DNA of 64,000 nt from Betaproteobacteria bacterium (GTDB lineage: Bacteria > Pseudomonadota > Gammaproteobacteria > Burkholderiales > SG8-39), in assembly GCA_016195915.1 (NCBI GenBank), contig JACPYS010000037.1:36581-100580 (forward strand). Direction: 5' to 3'. A program made the translations under genes and the position numbers. Numbering within the stretch: position 1 is the stretch's first letter; each line of letters begins with the position of its first letter. Under the pieces are notes generated by a model that was not told the DNA's origin, made no database searches, and saw only the letters and a program-made list of their open reading frames with translations. Of this stretch, positions 27,123 through 35,602 are shown one piece after another.

Positions 27123-30100
27123 TCACGAGAGCTGCAGGCGCGGCAGGTTGAACTGCGGCTGGGCCAGTTCGTAATACTTGCCCGCGAAGTTGTTCGCCTT
27201 CAGGTAGTCCTGATCGGTGAGCTGCTCGTGCGTGCCTTTCTCCATCACCTTGCCCTGGTTGATGTAGCAGATCATGTCGCAGTCCACGATCGTGGTGAGC
27301 CGGTGCGCGATGGTGATCGAGGTGCGCCCCGCCAGCACCTGCCGCATGTTCTCCTGGATGCGTGCCTGCGATTCTTCGTCGAGCGCGCTGGTGGCCTCGT
27401 CGAAAATCATGATCGTCGGCTTATGGTAGAGCGCGCGCGCGAAACAAATGCGCTGGCGCTGCCCGCCGGAGATGCCCATGCCCTTCTCGCCGATCAGCGT
27501 TTGATAGCCGACGGGATAATTCAACACGAACTCGTGGGCGCCCGCCATTTTCGCCGCCTCCACCACCGGCTGCATGTCGGGGTCGGGATCTCCCAGCGCG
27601 ATGTTCTGGGCAACGGTGCCCGCGAAAAGGAAACTGTCCTGCAGCACCACCCCGATATTGCGGCGCAGTATGCTCAAATCGAGTGTCGTAATGTCATTGC
27701 CATCGATCCGGCAGGTGCCTCCCAGCGGCACGTTGAAGCCGATGATCATTTTTGCGATCGTGCTCTTGCCGCAACCGCTCGGGCCGACGAAGGCGACGCG
27801 TTGTCCCGGTTGGATCACGAGACTGAAATCCCTCATCACCAGGGCCCGTTCGCCGTTCGAGACGTAGCTGAAATTGACGTTCTCGAACTCGATCTTGCCT
27901 TTCACCCCTGTCAGCGCCTTGCGCGCATTTTCCGGCGCCGAGATCGGGGGTTCCTCGGGCGCCACGTTCAAGACGTCGCTCACGCGCTCCACTGCGATGC
28001 GCACCTCCTGAATTGATTGCCACAACCCGACCATGCCCATGATGGGACCGGTAACCAGACCCATCAGCATGTTGAATCCCATCAGTTCGCCGATGCTCAT
28101 CGTTCCGGCCATGACCAGGTTCGCCCCCACCCACAGTATCGCAATCGAGGAACTCAGCGTGGCAAGCGAGTACAGCGTGCCGCTGGTCAGTTCGAGCTTC
28201 GCCCCCTGGTACCCCTGGTTGACGTTATCGACGAACGAGTCCTCCCATCGCGCACGTGCCATGTATTCGTTCGCGGTCGCCTTCAGCGCCTCGATGCCGT
28301 TCAGCGCCTCGATCAGCTGCGACTGGGATTCCGAACCGGTCATGAAAATCTTGTTGGCAATCGCCCTGAACAACGGGGTGAAGTACAAGATGATGCCGAT
28401 GTAAATGGGGATGAACACCAGAAAGATGAGGGTCAGCCGGGTACTGTAGGCGAACATCATGAACAGATAGATCACGATCATCAAGGTATTGAGAATCACC
28501 GTGATGGTCTGTCCCGCCATGATGTGGCGGATCTTCTGGTTCTCACCGAAGCGGGCGAGAATCTCCCCCTTGTTGCGCGTCAGAAAGAAGTTCATCGGCA
28601 GCGACAACACGTGTCGGTAGAACTCCGCGACCAGCTTCAGGTCGATGCGGGCCGTGACAAACGCCAGCAGCAGGCTCTGAGCCCCGGTCGCAAGCGTGCT
28701 CAGCATGGCTACCAGAACCATGCCGACCAGCATCACGTTGAGCAGCCCGACGTCCTTGTGCACGATCACCGTATCGACGATGTTCTGTATGAACAGCGGC
28801 GATGCCAGTCCGAGCAGGTTGATGGTGAGCGAGGCGAGCATCGCTTCGCCGAAGAAGAACTTGAACGGCAGGATGTAATTGAGAAAATGCCTGAAGGGCT
28901 TGGTCGGCTCCTGCAGGTTCATGAACGACTGGGTCGGGTAGAACGCGATGTAGACACCGCGGTCCGCGCCGGTAGTCACCCCGGGCACCTCCGCGCTGCT
29001 CCAGCTCTTGATGAATTCGTCGCGGCTCAAGCGCTTGATGCCGGAATCCGGATCGGCGACGTGCACCTCCGAGGACGTGACCTTGAACAGCACCGCGTAG
29101 TGGTAATCCTCCCAGCCGATCACCGCGGGCAGGCTGAGCCGCAGAAGGTCGTCATATTTCAGCGCATACGCCTTCGAATTGAAGCCCAGTTTCTCGGCGG
29201 CGGTGATGATGTTGTTCGGCGTCGGGTTCGGGATCGACAGATCGGTGATCTCGCGCACTTGCCCGAGGGTGAACTTCTTGCCGTAATGTTGCGTGACCAT
29301 GGCCAGGCACGCGGCGCCGCAATCGGCCGCCTCCTGCTGCCGGACCAGAGGAAACTTGCCGGTGACCGGCTGCGCCCGGCCGGCCTGCGCCATGAATTCC
29401 GCTTCGGTGACCGCGTCGGTCAGCCGCACGCGCTGATCGATTCCCTCGGCGCGCTTGCGCGCGTCGACTTCCGACTCGACGCGTGAGGCGAGATACTTGA
29501 CGCGTTCGCGCAGGCGCTCGTGGAGATCCGGATTGATCTTCAGGATGGCCTGCACTTCGGGTTGCTTGATGACGAGCGCGGTGACGTCCGTCACCGCGCG
29601 CGCGCTGTGTGGCTGCACACCGAGGCTGCCGATATCAGGCAGCGCGCCGCCCTCGCCGAGCAGATCGCCCTTGCGTACGGTATCGAGCACCAGTTCCTCA
29701 CCCGCAGAGCGGGCCACCAGATTGAGCGAGCCGGTCTCGATGTAGTACAGGCGCGGGTCGGTTTGCCCTTCCTCGTACAGGCTTTCGCCGCGGTGCACCG
29801 ATTTCACGCCGATGTTTTCCAGCATCGAATTCAACTGGTCCGGGGTGTACTTGGCCGAGCCCAGCAAACCGCGCAACCGGAAACTCAGCTCGGTCAACCC
29901 GACCTGCTTGGTGAACAGATCGCGCATCGACGGATTTGCGGCGATCAGGCTGCGAATCTTGTCCGCCGGCAAGCGGAACCCGCATGTCGGCTCGATGGCG
30001 AGTATTTCGTACTGCCATGAGGCCGGCTTCAAAAGGGAAATCTCACCGAAGCTGCTTTCGGCCCCCATCACGCCGAGGCTGACGCGCTTGTTGTTGAGCA

Positions 30101-30299
30101 GCTGTTTGAGGCGCACCTGGCCGGAATACAGGTAATACATCCCGTCGATCGGCGTGTTCTGGTCGACGATCCGCTCGTCTTTGGCGTAGTCGCGGATCTC
30201 GACGAGCGCCTGGATCGCCTCCTTGTCGGCCGGCGGCAGCAGACTGAACATCGTATGGGTCTGCACCATGTAACGAATGGCTTCCTGATTGGTATCCAT
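27123..30299 (-). CDS. Peptidase-containing ABC exporter with two cyclic-nucleotide-binding-like domains
   Basis: A 1058-residue inner membrane exporter with five parts. Residues about 15-130 and 150-275 are cyclic-nucleotide-binding-like folds (GEISLLKPASWQYEILAIEP in the first, GDLLGEGGALPD in the second). A C39 peptidase domain follows at about 315-435, with the catalytic Cys327 in QQEAADCGAACLAMV, His400 in DYHYAVL and an Asp in ADPDSGI; the set looks intact. Then come six membrane helices (about 475-740) and an ATPase with Walker A GPSGCGKST (about 835), signature ISGGQRQRICFARAL and Walker B IMIFDEATSALDEE. C39 exporters cut leader peptides after Gly-Gly while exporting. The cargo is probably the glycine-rich peptides at 34.6-36.0 kb. 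The start has GAGGC upstream. Confidence 0.92.
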   Translation of the reverse strand: MDTNQEAIRYMVQTHTMFSLLPPADKEAIQALVEIRDYAKDERIVDQNTPIDGMYYLYSGQVRLKQLLNNKRVSLGVMGAESSFGEISLLKPASWQYEILAIEPTCGFRLPADKIRSLIAANPSMRDLFTKQVGLTELSFRLRGLLGSAKYTPDQLNSMLENIGVKSVHRGESLYEEGQTDPRLYYIETGSLNLVARSAGEELVLDTVRKGDLLGEGGALPDIGSLGVQPHSARAVTDVTALVIKQPEVQAILKINPDLHERLRERVKYLASRVESEVDARKRAEGIDQRVRLTDAVTEAEFMAQAGRAQPVTGKFPLVRQQEAADCGAACLAMVTQHYGKKFTLGQVREITDLSIPNPTPNNIITAAEKLGFNSKAYALKYDDLLRLSLPAVIGWEDYHYAVLFKVTSSEVHVADPDSGIKRLSRDEFIKSWSSAEVPGVTTGADRGVYIAFYPTQSFMNLQEPTKPFRHFLNYILPFKFFFGEAMLASLTINLLGLASPLFIQNIVDTVIVHKDVGLLNVMLVGMVLVAMLSTLATGAQSLLLAFVTARIDLKLVAEFYRHVLSLPMNFFLTRNKGEILARFGENQKIRHIMAGQTITVILNTLMIVIYLFMMFAYSTRLTLIFLVFIPIYIGIILYFTPLFRAIANKIFMTGSESQSQLIEALNGIEALKATANEYMARARWEDSFVDNVNQGYQGAKLELTSGTLYSLATLSSSIAILWVGANLVMAGTMSIGELMGFNMLMGLVTGPIMGMVGLWQSIQEVRIAVERVSDVLNVAPEEPPISAPENARKALTGVKGKIEFENVNFSYVSNGERALVMRDFSLVIQPGQRVAFVGPSGCGKSTIAKMIIGFNVPLGGTCRIDGNDITTLDLSILRRNIGVVLQDSFLFAGTVAQNIALGDPDPDMQPVVEAAKMAGAHEFVLNYPVGYQTLIGEKGMGISGGQRQRICFARALYHKPTIMIFDEATSALDEESQARIQENMRQVLAGRTSITIAHRLTTIVDCDMICYINQGKVMEKGTHEQLTDQDYLKANNFAGKYYELAQPQFNLPRLQLS

Positions 30300-30388
30300 G
30301 GCTTTGCCTCAGCGATTAGTGGGGGTCGTGTCCAATGTTGTTCGGAGAAGCTCAACGGTGCCGCAGAACGCGGTCGCAGTGGCCACGG

Positions 30389-31684
30389 TCAGACTTCCTT
30401 GGGCGTCAGGAACTTGCTGACGGGAGAAAACAGCAACTCGATCAGGCGCTTCTCGCCGACCTTGACCTCGGCGACCCCGGCGATGCCCACGCCAAGCGGG
30501 ACCGGTTTGCTGTCGCGCCTCGCCACGGTTTCCCTTTCGAGCGCAACCGTGACGACATACATGCTTTCTTCGCCCCTGAGCTCGCTCGGGACGGTGGAAA
30601 TGCTCTTGATCTTTCCTGCCGCGATGCCGTACTCCTGGAACGGGAAGGTGAAATATTTAATTTTGACGTCCTGCAAACGTTTGAGCAGGCCGATTCGGTC
30701 GTTTCTGATGACGACGCGCGCTTCCAGAGGCGCGCCTTCGGGTATCACGGTAACCAACGGCACCCCGGCGCTGACCAGCTGCCCCGGGGAAACGAACACC
30801 CGCGTGATCTGCCCCTTCACCTTGCTGCTGTACTTCGCAATGCTCGTGTCGTATTTCAATCCCTCGACCAGGTTCTGCGAATCCTTGATTTTCTTGTCAT
30901 AGCCGGCAATCTCTTCCTCGGCCTGCGCGATCGACTTCTCCACCTTTTCCCGCGTCTTGAAATCCGCGTACTTGGAGAGTTCCGCCTTCGCGGTGCTCAA
31001 CGCCAGCTTGATGGTGAGGATTTCGGAGTTCGCGTCGTCGACTGCCCTCTCGGCCTCGTTGAGCCGTTGCTGAGCGTCCTCGAATTCCGGCAAGGTGATA
31101 TCGCGGTCGTTGTACAGGGTCTTCTTGCGCTCGAACTGCTTACGCGCCAGGTCAAGCTGATTTTTCCTCCGATCGAGCCCGCGCATGGAGGCGTTCAACT
31201 GTTCGGTCACCTGCTCGACTCGGCTGCCCAGAACGATCCGCTGGGTACCGATATTCGTCTTGATGTCGTCGAGTTCCAGCCGCAACTGGCCCAGCCGGTT
31301 CTGCGCCAGGGTCTTTTGCTGGTTGAGAAATTCCTGCTCCGGACTGCTGGTTGCGCGGGTTCTCTCCTGGACATCGATCAGCGGGGTGCCGATGTTGACG
31401 ATCTGGCCTTCCTTCACACTGATCTCTGCAACCAGTCCCCCGCCGATGGCCTGCGTCGTCGACGATTCCCGTTCGAGGCGGAAAGGCGCATCGACGATCT
31501 CGTCCTTGGTTCCCCAGAACGAATAGAACAGCCCGACGAACGTCACCACGAAAACCATATAGATCGGACCGCGCAAAATGGCGCCTGGCGGCGTATACAG
31601 CAGCCTTGCCGCCTTGATCGGGTGCCTGGTGGTGGCAGCCAGGACTGGTTTGATATGTACCGCCTTCGCGCCGCTAGTTTCCAT
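30389..31684 (-). CDS. HlyD-family periplasmic adaptor of the type I exporter
   Basis: The 431-residue membrane fusion protein links the ABC exporter to TolC. It has one N-terminal membrane helix (YMVFVVTFVGLFYSFWG, residues about 42-58), a biotinyl-lipoyl-like half-motif (GGLVAEISVKEGQIVNIGTP), a long coiled coil (about 110-290, rich in Q, E, L and K), the second lipoyl half (KGQITRVFVSPGQLVSAGVP) and a C-terminal beta-barrel region. AGGGGGT lies just ahead of the ATG at 31684. It is followed by the ABC exporter gene after about 90 bases, in the usual order for such systems. Confidence 0.92.
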   Translation of the reverse strand: METSGAKAVHIKPVLAATTRHPIKAARLLYTPPGAILRGPIYMVFVVTFVGLFYSFWGTKDEIVDAPFRLERESSTTQAIGGGLVAEISVKEGQIVNIGTPLIDVQERTRATSSPEQEFLNQQKTLAQNRLGQLRLELDDIKTNIGTQRIVLGSRVEQVTEQLNASMRGLDRRKNQLDLARKQFERKKTLYNDRDITLPEFEDAQQRLNEAERAVDDANSEILTIKLALSTAKAELSKYADFKTREKVEKSIAQAEEEIAGYDKKIKDSQNLVEGLKYDTSIAKYSSKVKGQITRVFVSPGQLVSAGVPLVTVIPEGAPLEARVVIRNDRIGLLKRLQDVKIKYFTFPFQEYGIAAGKIKSISTVPSELRGEESMYVVTVALERETVARRDSKPVPLGVGIAGVAEVKVGEKRLIELLFSPVSKFLTPKEV

Positions 31685-31797
31685 GTGTCACCCCCTGTTG
31701 CCCTGCCAATCGAATACAACGCACCGCCCAAACCGGGAGGATATCGGAAATCCCCCCCCGATGTCTGCCCGTGAGAGGCCGCCGTCCCCACCGATCG

Positions 31798-32547
31798 CTA
31801 CGCCCTCGCAATGTTCACCTCGTTGTGCAGCCATTCCGAAAACAGCTTTTCAGCGATATAGGTACGCAGCGCGTCGTCCAGTTCCGCGTGATCGAGACCC
31901 TCGACGCGGTACAGCGTCCAGTGCCCGTTCTCGACGAACGGGCCGCAAACCTCGCCCGGCCGCGCGGAGAACACCGCCTTTTCGATCTCGGCCGGCAGGA
32001 TTCCGCCATTGAAGCTTCCAAGGTACCCTCCGCTGTTGCGCGTTTGTTCCTCGATCGAGTGTTGCCGCGCCATCAGGGAAAAGTCGTCCGGCCGCGCCTT
32101 GACGTGCCCAATCACCTTGCGGGCGCCGGCTTCGTCGGCACAGACGATGCGCGACAGACGCGCCGTCAGGAGCTTGGCCTTGTTGCTGCTGAAATACTTC
32201 TTGATTTCCGCCGCCCCGATCACGCGGCGCTGAAGCTTCTTGCGCAGCAACTCGATGCTAACCATACGGTTCCACTGTTCCTCGTTGATGCCCAACCAGC
32301 GGCAATGATTGTGCCAATCGAGCGTGCTCTTCAATCCCATCCAGCGCTTCTTGGCATCGGAATGTTCCTGAAGTTCCGCACCGCTGATGCTGACCCCCAT
32401 GGTTTCGGACTTCTGCATGATGACCCCGATTTCGATTACCTCGTAGATGGCGTTGCGAAAATGCCCGGTCGCCTTGAGAAACACGAACACGTCGTGCACC
32501 GTGACCGGTTTTCCATTGACCGTCGTGAGTTCATCATTCATCTCCAT
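31798..32547 (-). CDS. Parvulin-like (PpiC-related) protein without signal peptide
   Basis: A 249-residue protein starting MEMNDELTTVNGKPVTVHDV, with no hydrophobic leader, so presumably cytoplasmic. The N-terminal half is a SurA/PpiC-like helical chaperone region (residues about 10-125). The C-terminal half resembles a parvulin peptidyl-prolyl isomerase domain (LSRIVCADEAGARKVIGHVK, then SGGYLGSFNGGILPAEIEKA, ending FVENGHWTLYRVEG). PpiC-related proteins next to HlyD/ABC export genes are known from peptide maturation loci. A chaperone or maturation role for the exported peptides is therefore inferred. An in-frame TGA three codons upstream fixes the start at 32547 or the ATG two codons later. 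Confidence 0.78.
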   Translation of the reverse strand: MEMNDELTTVNGKPVTVHDVFVFLKATGHFRNAIYEVIEIGVIMQKSETMGVSISGAELQEHSDAKKRWMGLKSTLDWHNHCRWLGINEEQWNRMVSIELLRKKLQRRVIGAAEIKKYFSSNKAKLLTARLSRIVCADEAGARKVIGHVKARPDDFSLMARQHSIEEQTRNSGGYLGSFNGGILPAEIEKAVFSARPGEVCGPFVENGHWTLYRVEGLDHAELDDALRTYIAEKLFSEWLHNEVNIARA

Positions 32548-32661
32548 GGATCGTCACCTGAGCCCCGAAATTCGACTGGCGCAGTCCCATACTCTCCGGT
32601 CGGCTTGTCTCACCTTCATGCACCGTCACCTGGGTGCCCCGCGAAAATCGACCTGCGCGAT
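32544..32661. repeat. Imperfect direct repeat spanning the end of the regulator and the start of the parvulin-like gene
   Basis: Two copies of an approximately 40-base segment (about 32544-32583 and 32616-32661), about 72 bases apart, share ATGxAxCGTCACCTGxG and then CCCCG and ATCGA/TTCGA stretches. One copy covers the last codons of the sigma-54 activator, the other the ribosome-binding area of the next gene. It looks like a partial tandem duplication of the gene end. Confidence 0.6.
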
Positions 32662-33927
32662 GCCGTATTTCTTCATCAATTGGTAGAGCCGCGACCTGGA
32701 CAACTGGAACTCGGCGCACACTTCATGGACATTGCCGTGGTATTTCTCCAGCGCGCTCAACAGGTATCGTTTCTCGGCCACCCCTCTCAACCGCGTCAGT
32801 TTTCTTCCGGGGATGGCGCTTTCCGAACCGCTCGGTTCCGGAACGGCGATCTCCTGCCTGTATCGCGCGGGCAAATTCTCGAGCGTCAGCGTTTCCTCGC
32901 CGGCCGTCTGCGCGATGTAGTGAGCGATATTCTTCAGCTCGCGTATATTTCCGGGAAACTCATACTGATCGTAAAGGAAGTCGCTTAGCTGAGTACCGAA
33001 CGCAGGCAGCTTTCTTCCCGACTCGGCGCAGGCCTGCTGCAGGAAGAATTCCATCAAAATCTTTATCTCGTCCCGCCGCTGTCGCAGCGGCGGCACCCAG
33101 AGCTGGCAGACGTTGAGGCGGTAGAAAAGGTCTTCCCGGAAACGCCCGTTCTTGACCATTTTCTCCAGATCTCGATTGGTGGCCGCGATGACCCGGACAT
33201 CGACACGTTCGGCCCGATCGGATCCGACCCGCTGCAGTTCCCCGGATTCGAGCACGCGCAACAGCATGGCCTGCGAAGCAAGCTCGAGTTCCCCGATCTC
33301 GTCGAGAAAGATGGTGCCGCCGTTCGCTTCCTCGAATTTGCCCTTGCGCTCCGAAACGGCTCCGGTATACGCGCCTTTGACGTGGCCGAACAGCTCTGAT
33401 TCGATGATCCCCGCAGGAAATGCCGCGCAATTCACGGCCACGAATTTTCCGCGCGCGCTGCTCAGGTGGATGATGCGCGCAAACAACTCCTTGCCCGACC
33501 CGGTTTCCCCTTCCAGCAAGACCGTCAGATTGGTCGGCGCAACGCGGGAAATCAGACGCACCAACTCCTGGATCTTTTCTCCCTGACCGAGAATACCGTC
33601 TATCTTCATGCCACCGGGCAATCCGGCGGACACCGGCTGAGGCGCGCGCTCCAAGCCGGGCTTCGCATCCCAAATGCCGTTCGCGCTTGAAAACTGGAGC
33701 AGCGAATTCCTGAGAATTTCCAGTTCGCGCAATATGGCGCCCTTCTGGGCCTCGGCGAGCACCACGGAAGTCAAAAGCTGGACCTTGATGGATTCGATCC
33801 GCGCGATGTTCTCGGCCAGAAAATCCGGATCGTTGATACCCGCCGTCCCGATCTTGCGGGCGAAGCCCGACCGGACGCGATGAAAATCGCGATCGAAGTC
33901 CAGGGAAAATTCACCCGTGTTTTCCAT
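32626..33927 (-). CDS. Sigma-54-dependent transcriptional activator
   Basis: This 433-residue bacterial enhancer-binding protein has an N-terminal helical region (about 1-110) without a recognisable receiver, PAS or GAF domain, so its signal is unknown. The central AAA+ domain has Walker A GETGSGKE (140-147), the sigma-54 contact loop GAYTGA (185-190, the Tyr variant of GAFTGA) and Walker [14 protein letters not shown] Fis-type helix-turn-helix ends the protein ([20 protein letters not shown]). It needs the alternative sigma factor RpoN. The gene lies between the export operon downstream and the divergent glycine-rich peptide genes, whose -24/-12 promoter is its most likely target. Confidence 0.93.
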   Translation of the reverse strand: MENTGEFSLDFDRDFHRVRSGFARKIGTAGINDPDFLAENIARIESIKVQLLTSVVLAEAQKGAILRELEILRNSLLQFSSANGIWDAKPGLERAPQPVSAGLPGGMKIDGILGQGEKIQELVRLISRVAPTNLTVLLEGETGSGKELFARIIHLSSARGKFVAVNCAAFPAGIIESELFGHVKGAYTGAVSERKGKFEEANGGTIFLDEIGELELASQAMLLRVLESGELQRVGSDRAERVDVRVIAATNRDLEKMVKNGRFREDLFYRLNVCQLWVPPLRQRRDEIKILMEFFLQQACAESGRKLPAFGTQLSDFLYDQYEFPGNIRELKNIAHYIAQTAGEETLTLENLPARYRQEIAVPEPSGSESAIPGRKLTRLRGVAEKRYLLSALEKYHGNVHEVCAEFQLSRSRLYQLMKKYGIAQVDFRGAPR

Positions 33928-34257
33928 TGCTTTATTGATGCGGCCCGAAGTCGATTCCGTTCCTGCGAAAAGTCAATTGCCAATCTGCGCGCGGGTGCCG
34001 CGCACCGCGAAATGAACTGCTTTCATGCTGCCGCGTCTTGGGGAATGAACCGTTCAACAAACGCTGCGGCCGTGCGAACCTCAGTGACGGTGTTGGGCGA
34101 AGGGCCAAGCGGTCGCCATTCCACGACGAATGCAGAGCCCAACGTCGCGATTTCACGACAATTCCGAAACGCAAAAGCTGGACACGACGACCTTCTTTTC
34201 ATTTTGTTACGATTCTAACGGAGATCGAACGAAAATAAAATATAGATAAAAATTAAG

Positions 34258-34292
34258 ATCTTGTCATGATAATTATAACCATCGCACAAGAT
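34258..34292. promoter_or_regulatory. Candidate enhancer (upstream activating) dyad
   Basis: ATCTTGT at 34258-34264 and its inverted copy ACAAGAT at 34286-34292 are separated by 21 bases in AT-rich DNA, about 185-215 bases before the -24/-12 promoter. That distance is normal for binding sites of sigma-54 activators. Binding by the neighbouring activator is inferred. Confidence 0.4.
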
Positions 34293-34474
34293 TAGTCCAG
34301 CTTACGTAGATTGAAATCCAGTAACATTGGACGCTAAGACAAATTGCAGCGCTCAACAAAGGAACGAGCCAGACATCGCGAGTCGCCGATGTGCTTCGCA
34401 AGGCCATGATTTCTCACGATCCCATCAAAGCGATGCGCATCGTCCGACATCCTGAGGCGACCAAACGCCCAGCC

Positions 34475-34490
34475 TGGCACGATTATCGCT
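34475..34490 (+). promoter_or_regulatory. Sigma-54 (-24/-12) promoter for the glycine-rich peptide genes
   Basis: TGGCACGATTATCGCT matches the sigma-54 consensus TGGCACGNNNNTTGCW at all but one fixed position (TCGC for TTGC), with the -24 GG and -12 GC at the required spacing. Transcription would start near 34501, about 80 bases ahead of the first peptide gene. The sigma-54 activator is encoded next door on the other strand. Confidence 0.78.
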
Positions 34491-34583
34491 TTGAAAAGCC
34501 TGCCGAAGCCTCAGTCAAATCTAGCTGCGGCAAAACGGTAACTGAAGTTATTCCGTATCTGTCTACTCATTAGGGGATTCAAA

Positions 34584-34862
34584 ATGTCCAATACAGGTGT
34601 TGGTGTAAGTTCGTCTGGCAAAAGCGGCGGCGATGCGCACGGAATCGCGGCTTCGTCCTCGGGCGCGGGCGGCGGTTTGGGCTTGGGGGGCGGCTCGGGT
34701 CATGGCTCCGGCGGAACGGGCCTGCTGGGCAGCAGCGTAGGCGTTGGCGTTGGCGTGGGCGTTGGCGTTGGCACGGGCGGCCAGTCGGGTTCGGGCGCCG
34801 GGCTCTCGGGCGGTAGCGCAACCGACAACACGTCGATCGGCTCGATCAACATCAAGTCGTAA
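34584..34862 (+). CDS. Glycine-rich putative precursor peptide 1
   Basis: A 92-residue protein of no known family, about half Gly, with Ser, Val and Ala making up much of the rest. Order of parts: N-terminal MSNTGVGVSSSGKSGGDA, a GAGGGLGLGGGSG block (residues about 27-39), GGTGLLGSS, six VG dipeptides, a GTGGQSGSGAGL stretch and a conserved tail SATDNTSIGSINIKS. It has two Lys, two Asp, no Glu and no Cys. There is no Sec signal peptide. AGGGG lies just before the ATG. Three near-copies follow, then an ATP-grasp ligase and an M23 peptidase. Its likely role is a modified, exported peptide or structural protein. Confidence 0.75.
   Translation: MSNTGVGVSSSGKSGGDAHGIAASSSGAGGGLGLGGGSGHGSGGTGLLGSSVGVGVGVGVGVGTGGQSGSGAGLSGGSATDNTSIGSINIKS
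34737..34772 (+). repeat. Hexanucleotide repeat, six Val-Gly codon pairs (peptide 1)
   Basis: Six units of GTNGGC encode six Val-Gly dipeptides. The third base varies between units (A, T and G). Confidence 0.85.
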
Positions 34863-34869
34863 AGCCGTT

Positions 34870-34900
34870 TCCAGGGGAAGCGAAATTCTGACTTCCCCTG
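34870..34900 (+). promoter_or_regulatory. Intercistronic RNA hairpin between peptide genes 1 and 2
   Basis: CCAGGGGAAG (34870-34879) and CTTCCCCTGG (34891-34900) form a perfect 10-base-pair stem with an 11-base loop. No T-run follows, so it is more likely an mRNA-stabilising or attenuating element than a terminator. Confidence 0.7.
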
Positions 34901-34932
34901 GCTCCTGCGACCATCAATTTGGAGATCTCAAG

Positions 34933-35211
34933 ATGTCGAATACAGGTGTAGGCGTAAGTTCGAGGGGCAAGAGCGGCGGTGATGCCTCGGGAATCGCGGC
35001 TTCGTCCTCGGGCGCGGGCGGCGGCTTGGGCTTGGGCGGCGGTTCCGGCGGCGGCTCGGGTGGAACGGGCCTGCTGGGCAGCAGCGTAGGCGTGGGCGTA
35101 GGCGTGGGCGTGGGCGTGGGCACGGGTGGCCAGTCGGGCTCGGGCGCCGGGCTCTCGGGCGGTAGCGCAACCGACAATACGTCGATCGGCTCGATCAATA
35201 TCAAGTCGTAA
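34933..35211 (+). CDS. Glycine-rich putative precursor peptide 2
   Basis: This 92-residue paralogue differs from peptide 1 at only three positions (SSRGKSGG in place of SSSGKSGG, DASG in place of DAHG, and GGSGGGSGG in place of GGSGHGSGG). The six Val-Gly units and the tail SATDNTSIGSINIKS are identical. DNA identity is also very high, so the duplication is recent or maintained by gene conversion. GGAG lies 8 bases before the ATG. Same operon and same inferred role as peptide 1. Confidence 0.75.
   Translation: MSNTGVGVSSRGKSGGDASGIAASSSGAGGGLGLGGGSGGGSGGTGLLGSSVGVGVGVGVGVGTGGQSGSGAGLSGGSATDNTSIGSINIKS
35086..35121 (+). repeat. Hexanucleotide repeat, six Val-Gly codon pairs (peptide 2)
   Basis: Six units of GTRGGC encode six Val-Gly dipeptides; most units are GTGGGC. 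Confidence 0.85.
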
Positions 35212-35278
35212 CGCATTGCAGGCGTAAGCGAGGTTTTTCCTTTTCTGCTTCATCGTAAATTTATTGGAGAATCGTCAA

Positions 35279-35557
35279 ATGTCGAATACTGGTGTTGGCG
35301 TAAGTTCGTCGGGCAAGAGCGGTGGTGATGCTTCGGGAATCGCGGCTTCGTCCTCGGGCGCGGGCGGCGGTTTGGGCTTGGGCGGCGGATCCGGCGGCGG
35401 CTCGGGCGGAACGGGCCTGCTCGGCAGCAGCGTGGGCGTGGGCGTGGGCGTGGGCGTGGGCGTGGGCACGGGCGGTCAGTCTGGCTCCGGCGCTGGCCTG
35501 CATGGTGGCTCGGCGACCGACAATACGTCGATCGGCTCGATCAACATCAAGTCGTAA
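35279..35557 (+). CDS. Glycine-rich putative precursor peptide 3
   Basis: This 92-residue paralogue is nearly identical to peptides 1 and 2. It has LHGGSATDN where they have LSGGSATDN. Its Val-Gly tract is six perfect GTGGGC units. GGAG lies ahead of the ATG at 35279. It is followed by a strong intrinsic terminator (35603-35640), so peptides 1-3 probably form one transcription unit separate from, or only partly read through into, the peptide 4/ATP-grasp unit. Confidence 0.75.
   Translation: MSNTGVGVSSSGKSGGDASGIAASSSGAGGGLGLGGGSGGGSGGTGLLGSSVGVGVGVGVGVGTGGQSGSGAGLHGGSATDNTSIGSINIKS
35432..35467 (+). repeat. Perfect hexanucleotide repeat GTGGGC x6 (peptide 3)
   Basis: Six uninterrupted GTGGGC units encode Val-Gly x6. 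Slippage here would change length in two-residue steps without a frameshift. Confidence 0.9.
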
Positions 35558-35602
35558 CAGCGTATTGCCCGGCTGCAACTCGATCTTGTCGAGTTGACGC
35601 GG

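Larger units (their letters stand above)
33928..34583. other. Regulatory gap between activator and glycine-rich peptide genes
   Basis: About 650 bases without a convincing gene. The left half is ordinary. Positions about 34200-34330 are strikingly AT-rich against the GC-rich surroundings and hold a dyad ATCTTGT...ACAAGAT. A sigma-54 promoter lies at 34475-34490. A 60-codon open frame from a GTG at 34391 overlaps the promoter and resembles no known protein; it was not called as a gene. Confidence 0.6.

Noticed and set aside
33928..34060. Minus-strand GGCACC-type sigma-54 promoter ahead of the activator gene
   Set aside because: The GC element is one base off the required spacing.
34391..34573. 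60-codon open frame from a GTG just before the glycine-rich peptides
   Set aside because: It overlaps the sigma-54 promoter, has no clear ribosome site and resembles no protein family.
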